Assembly (NCBI GenBank): GCA_041586615.1
Contig: JBFGZS010000006.1
Coordinates: 1-64,000, forward strand
Direction: 5' to 3'
Source: Motiliproteus sp041586615
GTDB lineage: Bacteria > Pseudomonadota > Gammaproteobacteria > Pseudomonadales > Balneatricaceae
DNA: 64,000 nucleotides
Shown: positions 1 through 8,937 of the stretch, in pieces
Layout: each line of letters starts with the position of its first letter
How positions within the stretch are numbered: position 1 is the stretch's first letter
Notes under the pieces: generated by a model
Database searches by the model: none
Seen by the model: the letters and a program-made list of their open reading frames with translations, nothing else
Told to the model about the DNA's origin: nothing
Translations under genes and position numbers: made by a program

Positions 1-351
1 CGCGCGGGTCATCGGCTCGTTGTTGAGATAACGGTGGGTTAGGGGCGTGCCGGCGAAGAGGCTGTGCCAACGCTGGATCACCTCGCGGCTCTCCCAGGCA
101 TCGGCCTTGTCACGATCGACGTGAAAGACGATATGGTAGTGATTGTGCATGACGGCGTAAGCGCAGACATCGATGGCAAACTGCTTGGCCAAGATGATGA
201 TGCGATCACGAATCCAGCCTCGCCGATGTTCGAAACTGGTCCCCGTCTGCGTATCTTCGCCACAGAGAAAGGCGCGGCGTACGCAGCGGGAGACGCAGTG
301 GTAATAGGGCGTGGCATCGAGGGATACCCCGGCTTTCCTTGGTTTGGGCAT
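1..351 (-). CDS. REP-associated tyrosine transposase (RAYT), partial
   Basis: This reading frame is open from an ATG at 351 to the window edge, so only the first 117 residues are visible. The protein begins MPKPRKAGVSLDATPYYHCV and carries CVRRAFLCG and the HUH-type motif HNHYHIV. These are hallmarks of the IS200-like Y1 transposase superfamily as found in RAYT proteins, which act on dispersed REP palindromes rather than on an IS of their own. The catalytic Tyr should lie beyond the edge. The codons run into the upstream shadow frame, but this frame alone gives the family signature. REP-like repeats near folD (26751, 27931, 27991) could be relatives of its substrates; that link is inference. 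Confidence 0.85.
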   Translation of the reverse strand, partial: MPKPRKAGVSLDATPYYHCVSRCVRRAFLCGEDTQTGTSFEHRRGWIRDRIIILAKQFAIDVCAYAVMHNHYHIVFHVDRDKADAWESREVIQRWHSLFAGTPLTHRYLNNEPMTRA

Positions 352-474
352 GGCATCAGTCCTTGATGTGGAACGGTGAACGCTAAGCGTGGTTGATGGT
401 TGTTGAAAGTGCAAGATTTATTATGGGTGTCCATTTATCCACATTTATCCCTTACTGATAATGATGATAGGCAG

Positions 475-1884
475 TTACACTGTTTTATCTACAGACTCGC
501 GCCCTGGCTGCGTGAGGCGCTGCGGATCAAGAAGTTTGCGCAGTGTCGCCTCATCCAAGCGGGTAAGTTCCAGCGCAACATCCAGCACAGGACGACCTTC
601 GGCATATGCCTGCTTGGCAATTTTTGCCCCCATTTCATAACCGATCACGTCGTTCAGCGCGGTGACCAATATTGGATTTCTCGCCAGTGTTTGCGCGATG
701 CGCTCTGGATTCACTTCCAAGCCGCGAATCACTTTACTGGCCAACACCAGCGAACTGCTGGCTAGCAATTCAATACTCTGTAACAAGTTATGCGCCACCA
801 GCGGCAACATCACATTCAGCTGAAAGTTTCCTGACTGCCCCGCCAACGTAATCGCCGTATCGTTGCCGATCACCTGGGTACAGGCCATGATCACGGCTTC
901 CGGAATGACAGGGTTCACCTTCCCCGGCATAATGCTGCTGCCGGGCTGCAGCTGCGGCAGGGAGATCTCCCCCAATCCCGCCAGAGGCCCGCTACCGGAC
1001 CAACGCAAATCATTACAGATTTTAATCAATGCAACCGCCAGCACTTTGAGCTGGCCACTCAGTTCCACCGCGGTGTCCTGACAGCTCAGGGCTTCGAACG
1101 GATTGTCAGCCCTATTGAAATCGAGATGCGTCTCCCGGCTCAATAGTTCACAGACGCGCTCGGCAAACCCTGGCGGTGCATTAACGCCAGTCCCCACCGC
1201 CGTTGCACCGATGGCCAACTGACAAAGCCGCGGCAGCACGCCTTGAATTCGCGCCTGCGCATGATTAATCTGGGTCTGCCAGCCGCTCATTTCTTGCGCG
1301 AAAGTCACCGGCAATGCATCCATCAGATGGGTACGTCCGGTTTTCACTACGCCCTGTAACTCAGTCATTCGGTTTTCGATAACAACAGACAGGTGTGCCA
1401 GGTCGGGCAACAGACGGTCATGCACCAGTAACGCCGCACTGAGGTGGATGCAGGTCGGTATCACATCATTGGAGCTTTGCCCCATATTGACCTGGTCATT
1501 GGGATGAACGGCTTGATGTACGGTGCCGGAGGCTAATGTAGCGATCACTTCGTTGGCATTCATATTGGTACTGGTACCGGAACCGGTCTGAAACACGTCC
1601 ACGGGGAAGTGCTCATCGTATTCACCCCTCGCCACCCCGACAGCGGCCTGATGGATCGCCTCGGCAACCGCCGGCGGCAATCCACCCCGCTCGCCATTCG
1701 CTTGCGCACATGCGCCCTTCACCAGCCCCAATGCACGCAAAAAACTGCGCGGCAGTGTCATATCACTGATCGGGAAATTATTAATGGCCCGTTGCGTCTG
1801 CGCACCGTAAAGAGCGTGTTCCGGTACATCTACCGAGCCTAGGCTATCTCGCTCGGTGCGGAACCCGGGTTTTTGCGTATCCAT
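475..1884 (-). CDS. fumC: Class II fumarate hydratase
   Basis: Interconverts fumarate and L-malate in the TCA cycle; cytosolic, homotetrameric and iron-free in this family. The 469 residues match the usual length. The N-terminus has the family opening DSLGSVDVPEHALYGAQTQR, the middle has TGSGTSTNMNANEVIA, and the signature GSSIMPGKVNP holds the catalytic serine loop. Aspartase and argininosuccinate lyase share the signature, but the N-terminal and TGSGTSTNMN blocks are those of fumarase. It stands alone, transcribed toward the RAYT gene. The iron-independent form is often favoured when iron is scarce or oxidants are present, but no regulatory site was recognised here. Confidence 0.95.
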   Translation of the reverse strand: MDTQKPGFRTERDSLGSVDVPEHALYGAQTQRAINNFPISDMTLPRSFLRALGLVKGACAQANGERGGLPPAVAEAIHQAAVGVARGEYDEHFPVDVFQTGSGTSTNMNANEVIATLASGTVHQAVHPNDQVNMGQSSNDVIPTCIHLSAALLVHDRLLPDLAHLSVVIENRMTELQGVVKTGRTHLMDALPVTFAQEMSGWQTQINHAQARIQGVLPRLCQLAIGATAVGTGVNAPPGFAERVCELLSRETHLDFNRADNPFEALSCQDTAVELSGQLKVLAVALIKICNDLRWSGSGPLAGLGEISLPQLQPGSSIMPGKVNPVIPEAVIMACTQVIGNDTAITLAGQSGNFQLNVMLPLVAHNLLQSIELLASSSLVLASKVIRGLEVNPERIAQTLARNPILVTALNDVIGYEMGAKIAKQAYAEGRPVLDVALELTRLDEATLRKLLDPQRLTQPGRESVDKTV

Positions 1885-2054
1885 AAAGCCCCCTCGAACG
1901 CTGGCTTATGCGTTAAGAGTTAAGTGTAGTTGGTCGCACTACCTGCGCGCACCGTAGCCCTATAAAAAGCGGCCCTATAAAAAGCCATGCACTACGACTA
2001 GCGCTGTATAACCAGGCGGCGATACAATAGTTGGCCCATTCAACGGAGATCCCC

Positions 2055-2687
2055 ATGCAGCCCCCCCGTGAAATCCAGGCTGATACGGTCGTGGTACTCG
2101 ATTTCGAAACGACAGGACTGTCACCCGATCAGGGCGACCGCGCCATTGAAATCGGTGCGGTACGCATCAGCGACGGCGTTATCGGGGAACGTTTTCAGGC
2201 CCTGATGAATCCGGGCTGCCGGATCAATGACTTTATCGAAAACTACACCGGAATCAGCAACGCCATGCTGACCCGCGCTGCGCCCGCCGAAGTGGTGATG
2301 GCCGAGTTTGCCCAGTTTATCGGTAACGATAACCTGGTGGCCCACAACGCCTCTTTCGACCGTCGCTTTCTGGAGACCGAGCTGCAACGCATCGGTCTTG
2401 CGTGCCAGGGACAGTTCGCCTGCTCGATGCTGGCCGCACGCAGACTCTACCCTGACGCGCCCAACCATCAGTTAGGCACCCTGGTTCGCTTCAAGGATCT
2501 ACCAACCGACGGCACTTACCACCGCGCCCTCGCCGATGCCGAAATGACCGCGCATCTATGGTTAACCATGCTGGGCGATATCAAACACCAGTACCCCGTG
2601 CGCGATCTGCCTTTCGCATTGATGCAAAAGCTTACTCGAACCGCCAAACAGGCCGTGCCGCGTCTACTTAATGCACAGCGCGCCTGA
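2055..2687 (+). CDS. DEDDh-family 3'-5' exonuclease (DnaQ-like)
   Basis: A 210-residue single-domain exonuclease of the DnaQ/RNase T superfamily. The metal ligands are visible: D16 and E18 in VVLDFETTGL, the second Asp in HNASFDRRF, and His/Asp in HRALADAEMT, which makes it the DEDDh type. The start at 2055 has GGAG at 2045-2048 six bases upstream; an in-frame ATG at 2031 lacks one. It is too short to be the polymerase III epsilon subunit and lacks its C-terminal polymerase-binding tail, so it is more likely an accessory DNA exonuclease. The substrate cannot be told from sequence. The next gene starts two bases after its stop, so the two are probably co-transcribed. Confidence 0.85.
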   Translation: MQPPREIQADTVVVLDFETTGLSPDQGDRAIEIGAVRISDGVIGERFQALMNPGCRINDFIENYTGISNAMLTRAAPAEVVMAEFAQFIGNDNLVAHNASFDRRFLETELQRIGLACQGQFACSMLAARRLYPDAPNHQLGTLVRFKDLPTDGTYHRALADAEMTAHLWLTMLGDIKHQYPVRDLPFALMQKLTRTAKQAVPRLLNAQRA

Positions 2688-2689
2688 TC

Positions 2690-3391
2690 GTGCGGCTGGA
2701 TCGTTACCTCGCAAACCTGCCCCAAGGCAGCCGACAACGGGCGCAGCGCTGGCTGGCGGCTGGCAGCGTGCGCGTCGATGGCGACATAATCCAATCTGGT
2801 CAGCATCCCGTCACCCCTTTCAGCAACATCGAACTCAACGACCAGCGACTACAGGCGCGCCAACCCCGCTATTTTATGCTGAACAAACCTGCCGGTTATC
2901 TTAGCGCCACCACCGACCCACAACACCCGACAGCACTGGAGCTGCTGGATGAACCGGAACGGGAACGGCTGCATATTGGCGGGCGGCTCGACCGGGCCAG
3001 CACGGGCCTGTTGTTGATCACCGATGATGGACGTTGGTCACGGGCCTTAACGGAGCCCGATCGACAGATCGCCAAAGTGTATCGCGTCGAATTGGCAGAC
3101 CCGGTTCATCCGGACACGGCCAAACGATTCGCTGCAGGGATCTACTTTGCGTTCGAGCAGATAACCACCCGACCCGTTTCACTGGAGCGGCTGGCCGAGC
3201 GGCGTGTTAGGCTCAGACTGCATGAAGGGCGCTATCACCAGATCAAACGCATGTTCGGGCGCTTCAGGAACCGGGTCATAGGCCTGCACCGCGAACAGAT
3301 TGGCGACATTATCCTCGACCCGGCGCTGGCCCCTGGCGAGTACCGCCCCTTAACCGGCGACGAGATCGCTTCGATAGACCGCACTCTTTAG
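2690..3391 (+). CDS. rsuA: 16S rRNA pseudouridine synthase, RsuA type
   Basis: A 233-residue enzyme of the RsuA/RluB/E/F family. An N-terminal S4-like RNA-binding domain (MRLDRYLANL...GSVRVDG) precedes the synthase domain. The catalytic aspartate is D101 in GGRLDRASTG, and KVYRVEL and EGRYHQIKRMFGRFRN are further family blocks. RsuA makes pseudouridine 516 in 16S rRNA. The length and the S4 domain favour RsuA over the 23S enzymes RluE/RluF, though this is family-level reasoning. The start is GTG at 2690, two bases past the exonuclease stop, which implies translational coupling. Confidence 0.85.
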   Translation: MRLDRYLANLPQGSRQRAQRWLAAGSVRVDGDIIQSGQHPVTPFSNIELNDQRLQARQPRYFMLNKPAGYLSATTDPQHPTALELLDEPERERLHIGGRLDRASTGLLLITDDGRWSRALTEPDRQIAKVYRVELADPVHPDTAKRFAAGIYFAFEQITTRPVSLERLAERRVRLRLHEGRYHQIKRMFGRFRNRVIGLHREQIGDIILDPALAPGEYRPLTGDEIASIDRTL

Positions 3392-3454
3392 CATACGACG
3401 CCGGCGCTCTTTCGCACACGACGCTCGCCCTGAGCGATAAATAAGCAAGCAGCC

Positions 3455-4708
3455 CTACGCCGTCTGCATGCCATCCTGAGTCCGCAGGCGCAACACCGGC
3501 CGTTCATCGATCACGATATGGATCAGAGCGGTCAACAGTGCGATACCGGACGCTACCCACCAAACGACGGTATAGGCACCGGTCTGGTCATACAGATACC
3601 CCCCCAACCACACACCAAGAAAAGACCCCAGCTGATGGTTCAAAAACACGATGCCGTACAACGTGCCCATATGTCTTAGGCCAAACATCTGCGCCACCAA
3701 CCCGGACGTGGGCGGAACGGTCGCCAACCATAGAAAACCGGTCACGATAGAGAACAGGTAAACGGTGGTCGTCGTTATCGGTAGCAGCATAAACAATGCA
3801 ATGGCGATGGCACGCAGCGCATAGATCGCACCTAATAGCTTTTTCTTCGAGTATTTTCCCGACCAGGATCCCGACAGTAGACAGCCAAAGATATTGAACA
3901 GCCCGATCAGCGCTAAACTGGTCACCGCCACGTGAGCATCAAAGCCTTGGTCGGTTAAGAACGCTGGCATATGCACGGTGATAAACGCCAACTGAAATCC
4001 GCACACAAAGAAACCGGCGATCAACAACCAGTAATGCACATGACCTTTTGCTTCGCGAAGTGCTTCGGGCAGACTCTGCTGCGGATCACCGGAAGTACGC
4101 GCGCCGATCCCGGCATCCTGACGGAAAGGCGACGCCAGCAACAGCATACAAAGCGCCCCTGCCGCCAAGATGATTAACGCGGTCTGCCAACCGTAACTGG
4201 CAATAAACTCCTGTGCGACCGGGATCACCAGCAATTGACCGGCAGAGCCCGCCGCGGTACCCAAGCCAAGCGCAAAAGCTCGCCGCTCCGGCGCCACCAT
4301 CCGCGCCAGCGCAGGCAGCACCACGCCAAAACCCGTCCCGGCGATCCCCATACCGATCAGAATACCGGCACCGATATGCAGTCCCCACATGGAGTCGGCA
4401 ACAGCTGTCACATACAAACCCAACGCATAAAGCACGGCACCGACGATCAGCGCCTTAACGGTGCCAAATCGATCGGCCACCGCACCGGCGATAGGCTGAA
4501 ACAATCCCCAACACAAATTCTGCAGAGCCAACGAAAACGCGAACACCTCTCGCCCATATCCAAATTCGGTTGAGATAGGCGCCATGAAAAAACCCATGGA
4601 TGAGCGCAAGCCGAAGTTAATCGCCAACAGCACACAGGCAAAGGCGACAAAGACACTCATGAGTTTAACGGGGGTGGTCATTAGGTTGTTTCCAATCGTT
4701 GTTAACAT
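3455..4708 (-). CDS. MFS transporter
   Basis: A 417-residue major facilitator protein with about twelve hydrophobic segments and the loop 2-3 motif region AGAVADRFGTVKALIVGAVL, followed by a charged central loop (about residues 195-215). The layout (GYGREVFAFSLALQNLCWGLFQPIAG near TM1-2) resembles the monocarboxylate/oxalate-formate-like branch, but the substrate cannot be assigned. An alternative start at 4681 (MTTPVKLMSV) is possible because neither ATG has a clear ribosome binding site. The gene is isolated, with the long non-coding stretch 4709-5301 upstream. Confidence 0.8.
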   Translation of the reverse strand: MLTTIGNNLMTTPVKLMSVFVAFACVLLAINFGLRSSMGFFMAPISTEFGYGREVFAFSLALQNLCWGLFQPIAGAVADRFGTVKALIVGAVLYALGLYVTAVADSMWGLHIGAGILIGMGIAGTGFGVVLPALARMVAPERRAFALGLGTAAGSAGQLLVIPVAQEFIASYGWQTALIILAAGALCMLLLASPFRQDAGIGARTSGDPQQSLPEALREAKGHVHYWLLIAGFFVCGFQLAFITVHMPAFLTDQGFDAHVAVTSLALIGLFNIFGCLLSGSWSGKYSKKKLLGAIYALRAIAIALFMLLPITTTTVYLFSIVTGFLWLATVPPTSGLVAQMFGLRHMGTLYGIVFLNHQLGSFLGVWLGGYLYDQTGAYTVVWWVASGIALLTALIHIVIDERPVLRLRTQDGMQTA

Positions 4709-5301
4709 GCAGACTATGCCAGCGCATGATTTTACGACTGGGACATAACAGGATCAATAAGCAGGCGGCAACGGCTAAAAACTGCGCCCTGGGGGGATAA
4801 CGGTGGGAGAAAGGGATCGGAGGGAGCGCGACGTAACCTGTATCGGCTACGATTTTCAGAAAAGATGGCAGGAAACTGATTGCCGGTAACACTAACTTTT
4901 ACATTAACCCGGCAAGAAAAGGCGTCTGGTCACGCCGTTATCAGGGATAAATTCAGTTATTGGAGGGTATATACACCACATCCATATCCCGGTCGAAGTC
5001 ATCGGTTACGTGCGCTAATCCGTTCATTTTATCTTCCGTAAATAAAGTTTGAGCCCAACCTGCAGCGGTATGGAGCGGTATGGAGCGGTATGGAGCGGTA
5101 TGGAGCGGCATACGATATAGACTGGTATTAACGAGGGATATAGGAAGAATTCCTAAAGACCGTGTTTTTCCTTCTTAGTGCTATAAGCCGCTGCTCAAGC
5201 CATTGGAAAGGCTCGCAAGCACAAGGGCTACACGGTTCGTACCGGCACATCATTCGCTGGATATGAACAGTGCCGTTTAGCATCGCTCACTTGGTCTCGC
5301 C
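4709..5301. other. Intergenic stretch with decanucleotide repeat
   Basis: No convincing gene lies between the MFS start and the zwf stop. The only clear structure is the 10-bp tandem repeat at 5064-5110. Short reading frames here have no ribosome binding sites and no recognisable protein features. Confidence 0.6.
5064..5110. repeat. Tandem 10-bp repeat (TGGAGCGGTA), about 4.5 copies
   Basis: The unit TGGAGCGGTA is repeated head to tail four times from 5071, with a partial unit before it and a last copy that drifts to TGGAGCGGCA. It lies downstream of zwf and upstream of the MFS gene. Its length is open to slippage. No function is evident. Confidence 0.9.
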
Positions 5302-6774
5302 CTACTCGTGCCACGAGCGTCCATCGCGTTCGATCAGCGCGATGGAACCGATAGGCCCCCAGGTTCCTGCCGAGTAAGGCCGCACAGGATCGTGCGAATC
5401 TTCGAAGGCATCCATCAGCGCATCGCACCAGAGCCAGGATGCTTCCACCTCATCACGCCGCACAAATAGCGACTGATTGCCACGCACCGCCTCCAGCAAC
5501 AAGCGCTCGTAAGCACTGGGCGTGCGACGATGCTCATCCTGTTCCGAGAAATTCAGGTTCAGCGCCCGCGTTTGCAACGCCATGCCTTTATCCAGGCTTT
5601 GCTCTTTGGTCACCACCTGCAAACAGATCCTTTCATCAGGCTGCAAGCGGATGATCAGTTTGTTGTGCACCATCGATTTTTGTTTCGGATCGAAGATATA
5701 GTGCGGCTGATTCTTATAAAAAATCACAATCTCGGCCATCTTGTTTGGCATACGCTTGCCCGTGCGCAGATAGAAAGGCACCCCCGCCCAACGCCAGTTG
5801 TCGATGTTGGCGCGCAGCGCCACAAAGGTTTCCGTTTCACTGCACGCCTTACCACCCTCTTCATCTTGGTAGCCGGGGCATGACTGTCCCAGCACCGCAC
5901 CCGACGTGTACTGACCGCGTACGGCGCACTTGGACACATTTTCCTGCGTGATCGGTCGCAACGCCCGCAGCACTTTCAGCTTTTCATCGCGAATCCCGTC
6001 GGCCGTCAGCTGACTGGGAGGGTCCATAGCCACCATGCAGAGCAGCTGCAACAGGTGATTTTGCACCATATCGCGCATCTGACCGACCTTGTCGTAGTAA
6101 CTCCAGCGCCCCTCGATGCCAACCGTCTCGGCCACCGTAATCTGCACGTGATCGATAAAGTTCTGGTTCCACTGTGAGCCGAACAGGTTATTGGCAAACC
6201 GCAGTGCGATCAGATTCTGAACCGTTTCTTTACCCAGATAATGATCGATCCGATAGATACGGCTTTCAGCAAAAAAACGACTAACGGTATCGTTGATCTC
6301 TTGTGAGCTTTCCAAATCCTGCCCGATCGGTTTCTCCAGAATGATCCGCGCGTTTTCCGACAACGCCTTGGCATCGTGCAGATTTTGACAAATGGTACCG
6401 TACAACACCGGCGGCGTTGCCAGGTAGTTCACCATGACCCGCGCTTTGTGATCGACTAAATCGCTAATCTGTTGGTAATCCAGCGGCTGGGTGAAATCTA
6501 CCGGAGCATAAAGCAGCCGTTGGCGGAATCCCTGCCAGCTTTTATCATCAAAATCTTCCGCCGGCACAAAACGCGCGAGGGCCGCTTTAATGGTCGCCAC
6601 AAAACTATCCACCCCCTCCTCCCCTCTCGCCACACCAATTACGCGCGTATCGGCGTGCAACAAACCTTCCCGGTGCAGATAAAACAGCGCCGGAAACAGC
6701 TTGCGCCTCGACAAGTCACCTTTCGCGCCAAACAGCACGAGGTCGCAAGGGTGATCGTGGACTATGGGGGCCAT
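5302..6774 (-). CDS. zwf: Glucose-6-phosphate 1-dehydrogenase
   Basis: Oxidises glucose-6-phosphate to 6-phosphogluconolactone with NADP+, the entry step of the oxidative pentose phosphate and Entner-Doudoroff routes. The 490 residues match the family. The nucleotide-binding turn is FGAKGDLSRRKLFPAL (from residue 15), and the substrate motif RIDHYLGKE contains the essential lysine. An AAGGAG site precedes the ATG at 6774. No edd or pgl gene is attached, unlike in many gammaproteobacteria. Its divergent neighbour is a hexose-6-phosphate mutarotase, so the pair handles anomers and oxidation of the same substrate. Confidence 0.97.
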   Translation of the reverse strand: MAPIVHDHPCDLVLFGAKGDLSRRKLFPALFYLHREGLLHADTRVIGVARGEEGVDSFVATIKAALARFVPAEDFDDKSWQGFRQRLLYAPVDFTQPLDYQQISDLVDHKARVMVNYLATPPVLYGTICQNLHDAKALSENARIILEKPIGQDLESSQEINDTVSRFFAESRIYRIDHYLGKETVQNLIALRFANNLFGSQWNQNFIDHVQITVAETVGIEGRWSYYDKVGQMRDMVQNHLLQLLCMVAMDPPSQLTADGIRDEKLKVLRALRPITQENVSKCAVRGQYTSGAVLGQSCPGYQDEEGGKACSETETFVALRANIDNWRWAGVPFYLRTGKRMPNKMAEIVIFYKNQPHYIFDPKQKSMVHNKLIIRLQPDERICLQVVTKEQSLDKGMALQTRALNLNFSEQDEHRRTPSAYERLLLEAVRGNQSLFVRRDEVEASWLWCDALMDAFEDSHDPVRPYSAGTWGPIGSIALIERDGRSWHE

Positions 6775-7034
6775 CCGCGGACTCCTTATTTAGGTCTTAT
6801 CTACAAAAAATCAGGGTTGGCAACCCGCAAACAGCTTGAACTCAAACAGGGCATCATCATAAATATCAAGAAAATACAGCGACGTAAATATCGCTTAATG
6901 ACATAACACTATCATCAATTTACAACACTGACACGGCATTAGCCTATAATCACCCACGCTCAATACACCGAGAGAGGGGCGTAATCCTGCGCGCTTTTCA
7001 GCCATGGCTTTCATCACGCACAAGGACATTCGCC

Positions 7035-7961
7035 ATGCCAACCCGCTATACCATAGCCGATCGAATAATAAGCCTGGAATCCTGCAATGGATTACCGATG
7101 GTTGAGTTACGTAACACACAAGGCTCGGCAAAAATCTGCCTGCAAGGCGCTCACGTAACCGATTACCGCCTCCATGCCGAACATCCCATACTCTGGCTCA
7201 GCAGCACAGCCCGATTTGAAAGCGGCAAGGCCATTCGTGGCGGCATCCCTATCTGCTGGCCCTGGTTCGGCGACCATCCACACAACGGGGCGTTGCCCGC
7301 GCACGGTTTTGTACGCAACCGGCTATGGCAAGTAGCCGATGCCCGTATCGACAACGATACCAGCCGTCTGCTGCTGACGGTGCAAGACAGCCCTGACACG
7401 CAGGCCCTATGGCCTCACACCTTCCGTCTCGAGCTATTGGTGGAGTTAGGCGAGTCACTGACGCTTACCCTGACCACCCACAACACCAACGACCACCCCA
7501 TCACCATCAGCGAAGCCTTACACAGCTACTTTGCCCTGAGCGATGTCCGCCATACTCAAATCCGAGGGCTCGATAACTGCCGCTACCGGGACAAGCTGGC
7601 CCATTATGCCGAGCATTATCAAAACACCCCGTTAATCATCGATGCCGAAACCGACCGGGTTTACCTCGACACCGCAACGAGCGTCTGCCTTAACGATGCG
7701 GGCCTTGGTCGCCAGTTACACATCAGCAAAATCGGAAGCGGTTCGACGGTGGTCTGGAATCCGTGGCGGGACAAGGCGCAGGCAATGGGTGATTTCGACG
7801 CCCGCGATTATCCTGCCATGCTCTGTGTCGAAACGGCCAACGCACTCGAGAACAGCCTGAGCATCCCCGCCGGCGAGAGCCACAGCCTGCGCGCCTGCAT
7901 ACAGTCAAGAACGTACACTGACAGCGGTTCTGTGGCGACAGGGACCGGCTCAAACACATAA
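7035..7961 (+). CDS. D-hexose-6-phosphate mutarotase (YeaD family)
   Basis: A 308-residue member of the aldose 1-epimerase superfamily. Visible blocks are LQGAHVTDY, the phosphate-binding stretch IRGGIPICWPWFG, the HGFVRNRLW block with the general-acid histidine region, and SEALHSYFALSD. The RGGIPICWPWFG motif is typical of the hexose-6-phosphate group rather than the free-sugar GalM group. It interconverts alpha and beta anomers of glucose-6-phosphate. Divergence from zwf across about 260 bp supports the role of supplying the beta anomer to Zwf. The C-terminal Ser/Thr/Gly-rich tail is poorly conserved. Confidence 0.88.
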   Translation: MPTRYTIADRIISLESCNGLPMVELRNTQGSAKICLQGAHVTDYRLHAEHPILWLSSTARFESGKAIRGGIPICWPWFGDHPHNGALPAHGFVRNRLWQVADARIDNDTSRLLLTVQDSPDTQALWPHTFRLELLVELGESLTLTLTTHNTNDHPITISEALHSYFALSDVRHTQIRGLDNCRYRDKLAHYAEHYQNTPLIIDAETDRVYLDTATSVCLNDAGLGRQLHISKIGSGSTVVWNPWRDKAQAMGDFDARDYPAMLCVETANALENSLSIPAGESHSLRACIQSRTYTDSGSVATGTGSNT

Positions 7962-7970
7962 AGCGCGCGA

Positions 7971-8012
7971 GGAGGCTGGCGTCGGCACGCCAGTAACGCC
8001 TCCTACCCCACC
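7971..8012. terminator. Hairpin after the mutarotase gene
   Basis: GGAGGC-TGGCGT pairs with ACGCCA and, after a four-base bulge, GCCTCC. It starts nine bases after the stop. There is no clear T-tract, so this may be a stabilising 3' hairpin rather than an intrinsic terminator. Confidence 0.4.
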
Positions 8013-8054
8013 CCTACCCCGCCATCCCCTGCGCCAGGATTTTCAGCTTGGGTG

Positions 8055-8083
8055 TTGACCCGGCGCCGCAACCTAGATAATAT
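8055..8083 (+). promoter_or_regulatory. Sigma-70 promoter of the first tRNA-Pro
   Basis: TTGACC (8055-8060), a 17-bp spacer and TAATAT (8078-8083), followed by a GC-rich stretch (CGCGGCC) typical of stable-RNA discriminators. It lies about 50 bases before the tRNA. Confidence 0.8.
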
Positions 8084-8133
8084 TCGCGGCCTCGGAAAGC
8101 ACAGAGAAACAGGCTCTTCCGGGGATTTAGTGA

Positions 8134-8210
8134 CGGGGTATAGCGCAGTCTGGTAGCGCGCCTGCTTTGGGAGCAGGATGTCGGGAGTTCGAATCTCTCT
8201 ACCCCGACCA
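8134..8210 (+). tRNA. tRNA-Pro (anticodon TGG), copy 1
   Basis: 77 nt including an encoded CCA. The acceptor arms CGGGGTA/TACCCCG pair fully, the anticodon loop reads CTTTGGGAG around TGG, and the T-arm is GGGAG-TTCGAAT-CTCTC. The layout closely follows the E. coli proline UGG tRNA. It reads UGG, and by wobble other proline codons. It is identical in sequence to the copy at 8490-8566. Confidence 0.97.
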
Positions 8211-8410
8211 TTCACTACAGGCTCGAAACCTCCTTCTATTCACACCTTACTTTACCGCTCGCTTCCTTCGCATAAGAACGTCTCAGGCCGTCCGAATACC
8301 CCGTCCTCTCTAAAAGACAGTCCACGCCAGACCCCATACTACAGCATGCCTCCCGGGTGGAAATATTAACCGCGGCACAAACATGAGCCATACTAAGCGA
8401 CTGCGGGGTA

Positions 8411-8439
8411 TTGACCCGGCAGCACAACATAGCTATTAT
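8411..8439 (+). promoter_or_regulatory. Sigma-70 promoter of the second tRNA-Pro
   Basis: TTGACC (8411-8416), 17-bp spacer, TATTAT (8434-8439), then CGCGTCC. The region is a diverged duplicate of the promoter at 8055-8083: the spacing is identical and many spacer bases are shared. Confidence 0.8.
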
Positions 8440-8489
8440 TCGCGTCCTCGATTGAGTGCAGACTAGCGTTGCTCAACGAGATTTAGTGA

Positions 8490-8566
8490 CGGGGTATAGC
8501 GCAGTCTGGTAGCGCGCCTGCTTTGGGAGCAGGATGTCGGGAGTTCGAATCTCTCTACCCCGACCA
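8490..8566 (+). tRNA. tRNA-Pro (anticodon TGG), copy 2
   Basis: Sequence identical to the copy at 8134-8210, with encoded CCA. The ten bases before the gene (GATTTAGTGA) are also shared, and the promoter is duplicated. This indicates a segmental duplication of about 355 bp in which the tRNA stayed identical while the flanks drifted. Confidence 0.97.
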
Positions 8567-8655
8567 CTCACTAATCAACAATGCGTTATTCGGTTAGCCC
8601 CCCCCCTTCTGGCACATCGTCAATTTTCAATTCTACACACCAACGATCACAAGCA

Positions 8656-8841
8656 TTACAGCAACTCATCCCCAACCCGGATCACACCACCCTTAATAAT
8701 CTTGGCGCACCCCCCGCGCCCCAGCATGGCCGCCCCCTTCCCCAAGGCCGGCTCCATGCGCGAACAGGGATGGCAGTGCGCGTTCGTTTCGAATTCCGCC
8801 TCACCAATTCTAAAGCGCGGATTTTCCCTTCGCCCACACAT
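8656..8841 (-). pseudogene. MOSC-domain protein remnant (C-terminal part only)
   Basis: The 61-residue frame contains FRIGEAEFETNAHCHPCSRM, then EPALGKGAA and GGVIRVGDELL. These match the C-terminal half of MOSC domains (molybdenum-cofactor sulfurase C-terminal family), including the Cys in HPCSRME. A full small MOSC protein has about 150 residues or more; the N-terminal half is missing. No continuation exists in other frames before msrB. It is therefore a truncated gene, probably lost during the rearrangements that duplicated the tRNA region. Confidence 0.65.
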
Positions 8842-8908
8842 TCAGACACCTGAGCAGAAACCCGATGCCTCTGACGTTACCGCCGAATCCTTATATCGGT
8901 ATCAGGCG

Positions 8909-8934
8909 GCAAAAAGACGCCGCTTTTTAACGGC
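8909..8934. terminator. Possible intrinsic terminator beside msrB
   Basis: GCGGC and GCCGC arms flank an A-rich loop and are followed by TTTTT on the plus strand. On the minus strand (msrB side) an alternative AAAAAG/CTTTTT pairing is possible, so the direction is uncertain. Confidence 0.45.
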
Positions 8935-8937
8935 CTG

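Noticed and set aside
4665..4892. Possible small membrane protein upstream of the MFS gene
   Set aside because: No ribosome binding site, and it overlaps the MFS start region.
8003..8215. Minus-strand reading frames over the tRNA-Pro gene (GREIRTPDILLPKQ-like proteins)
   Set aside because: These are the well-known spurious translations of tRNA genes; no independent gene evidence.
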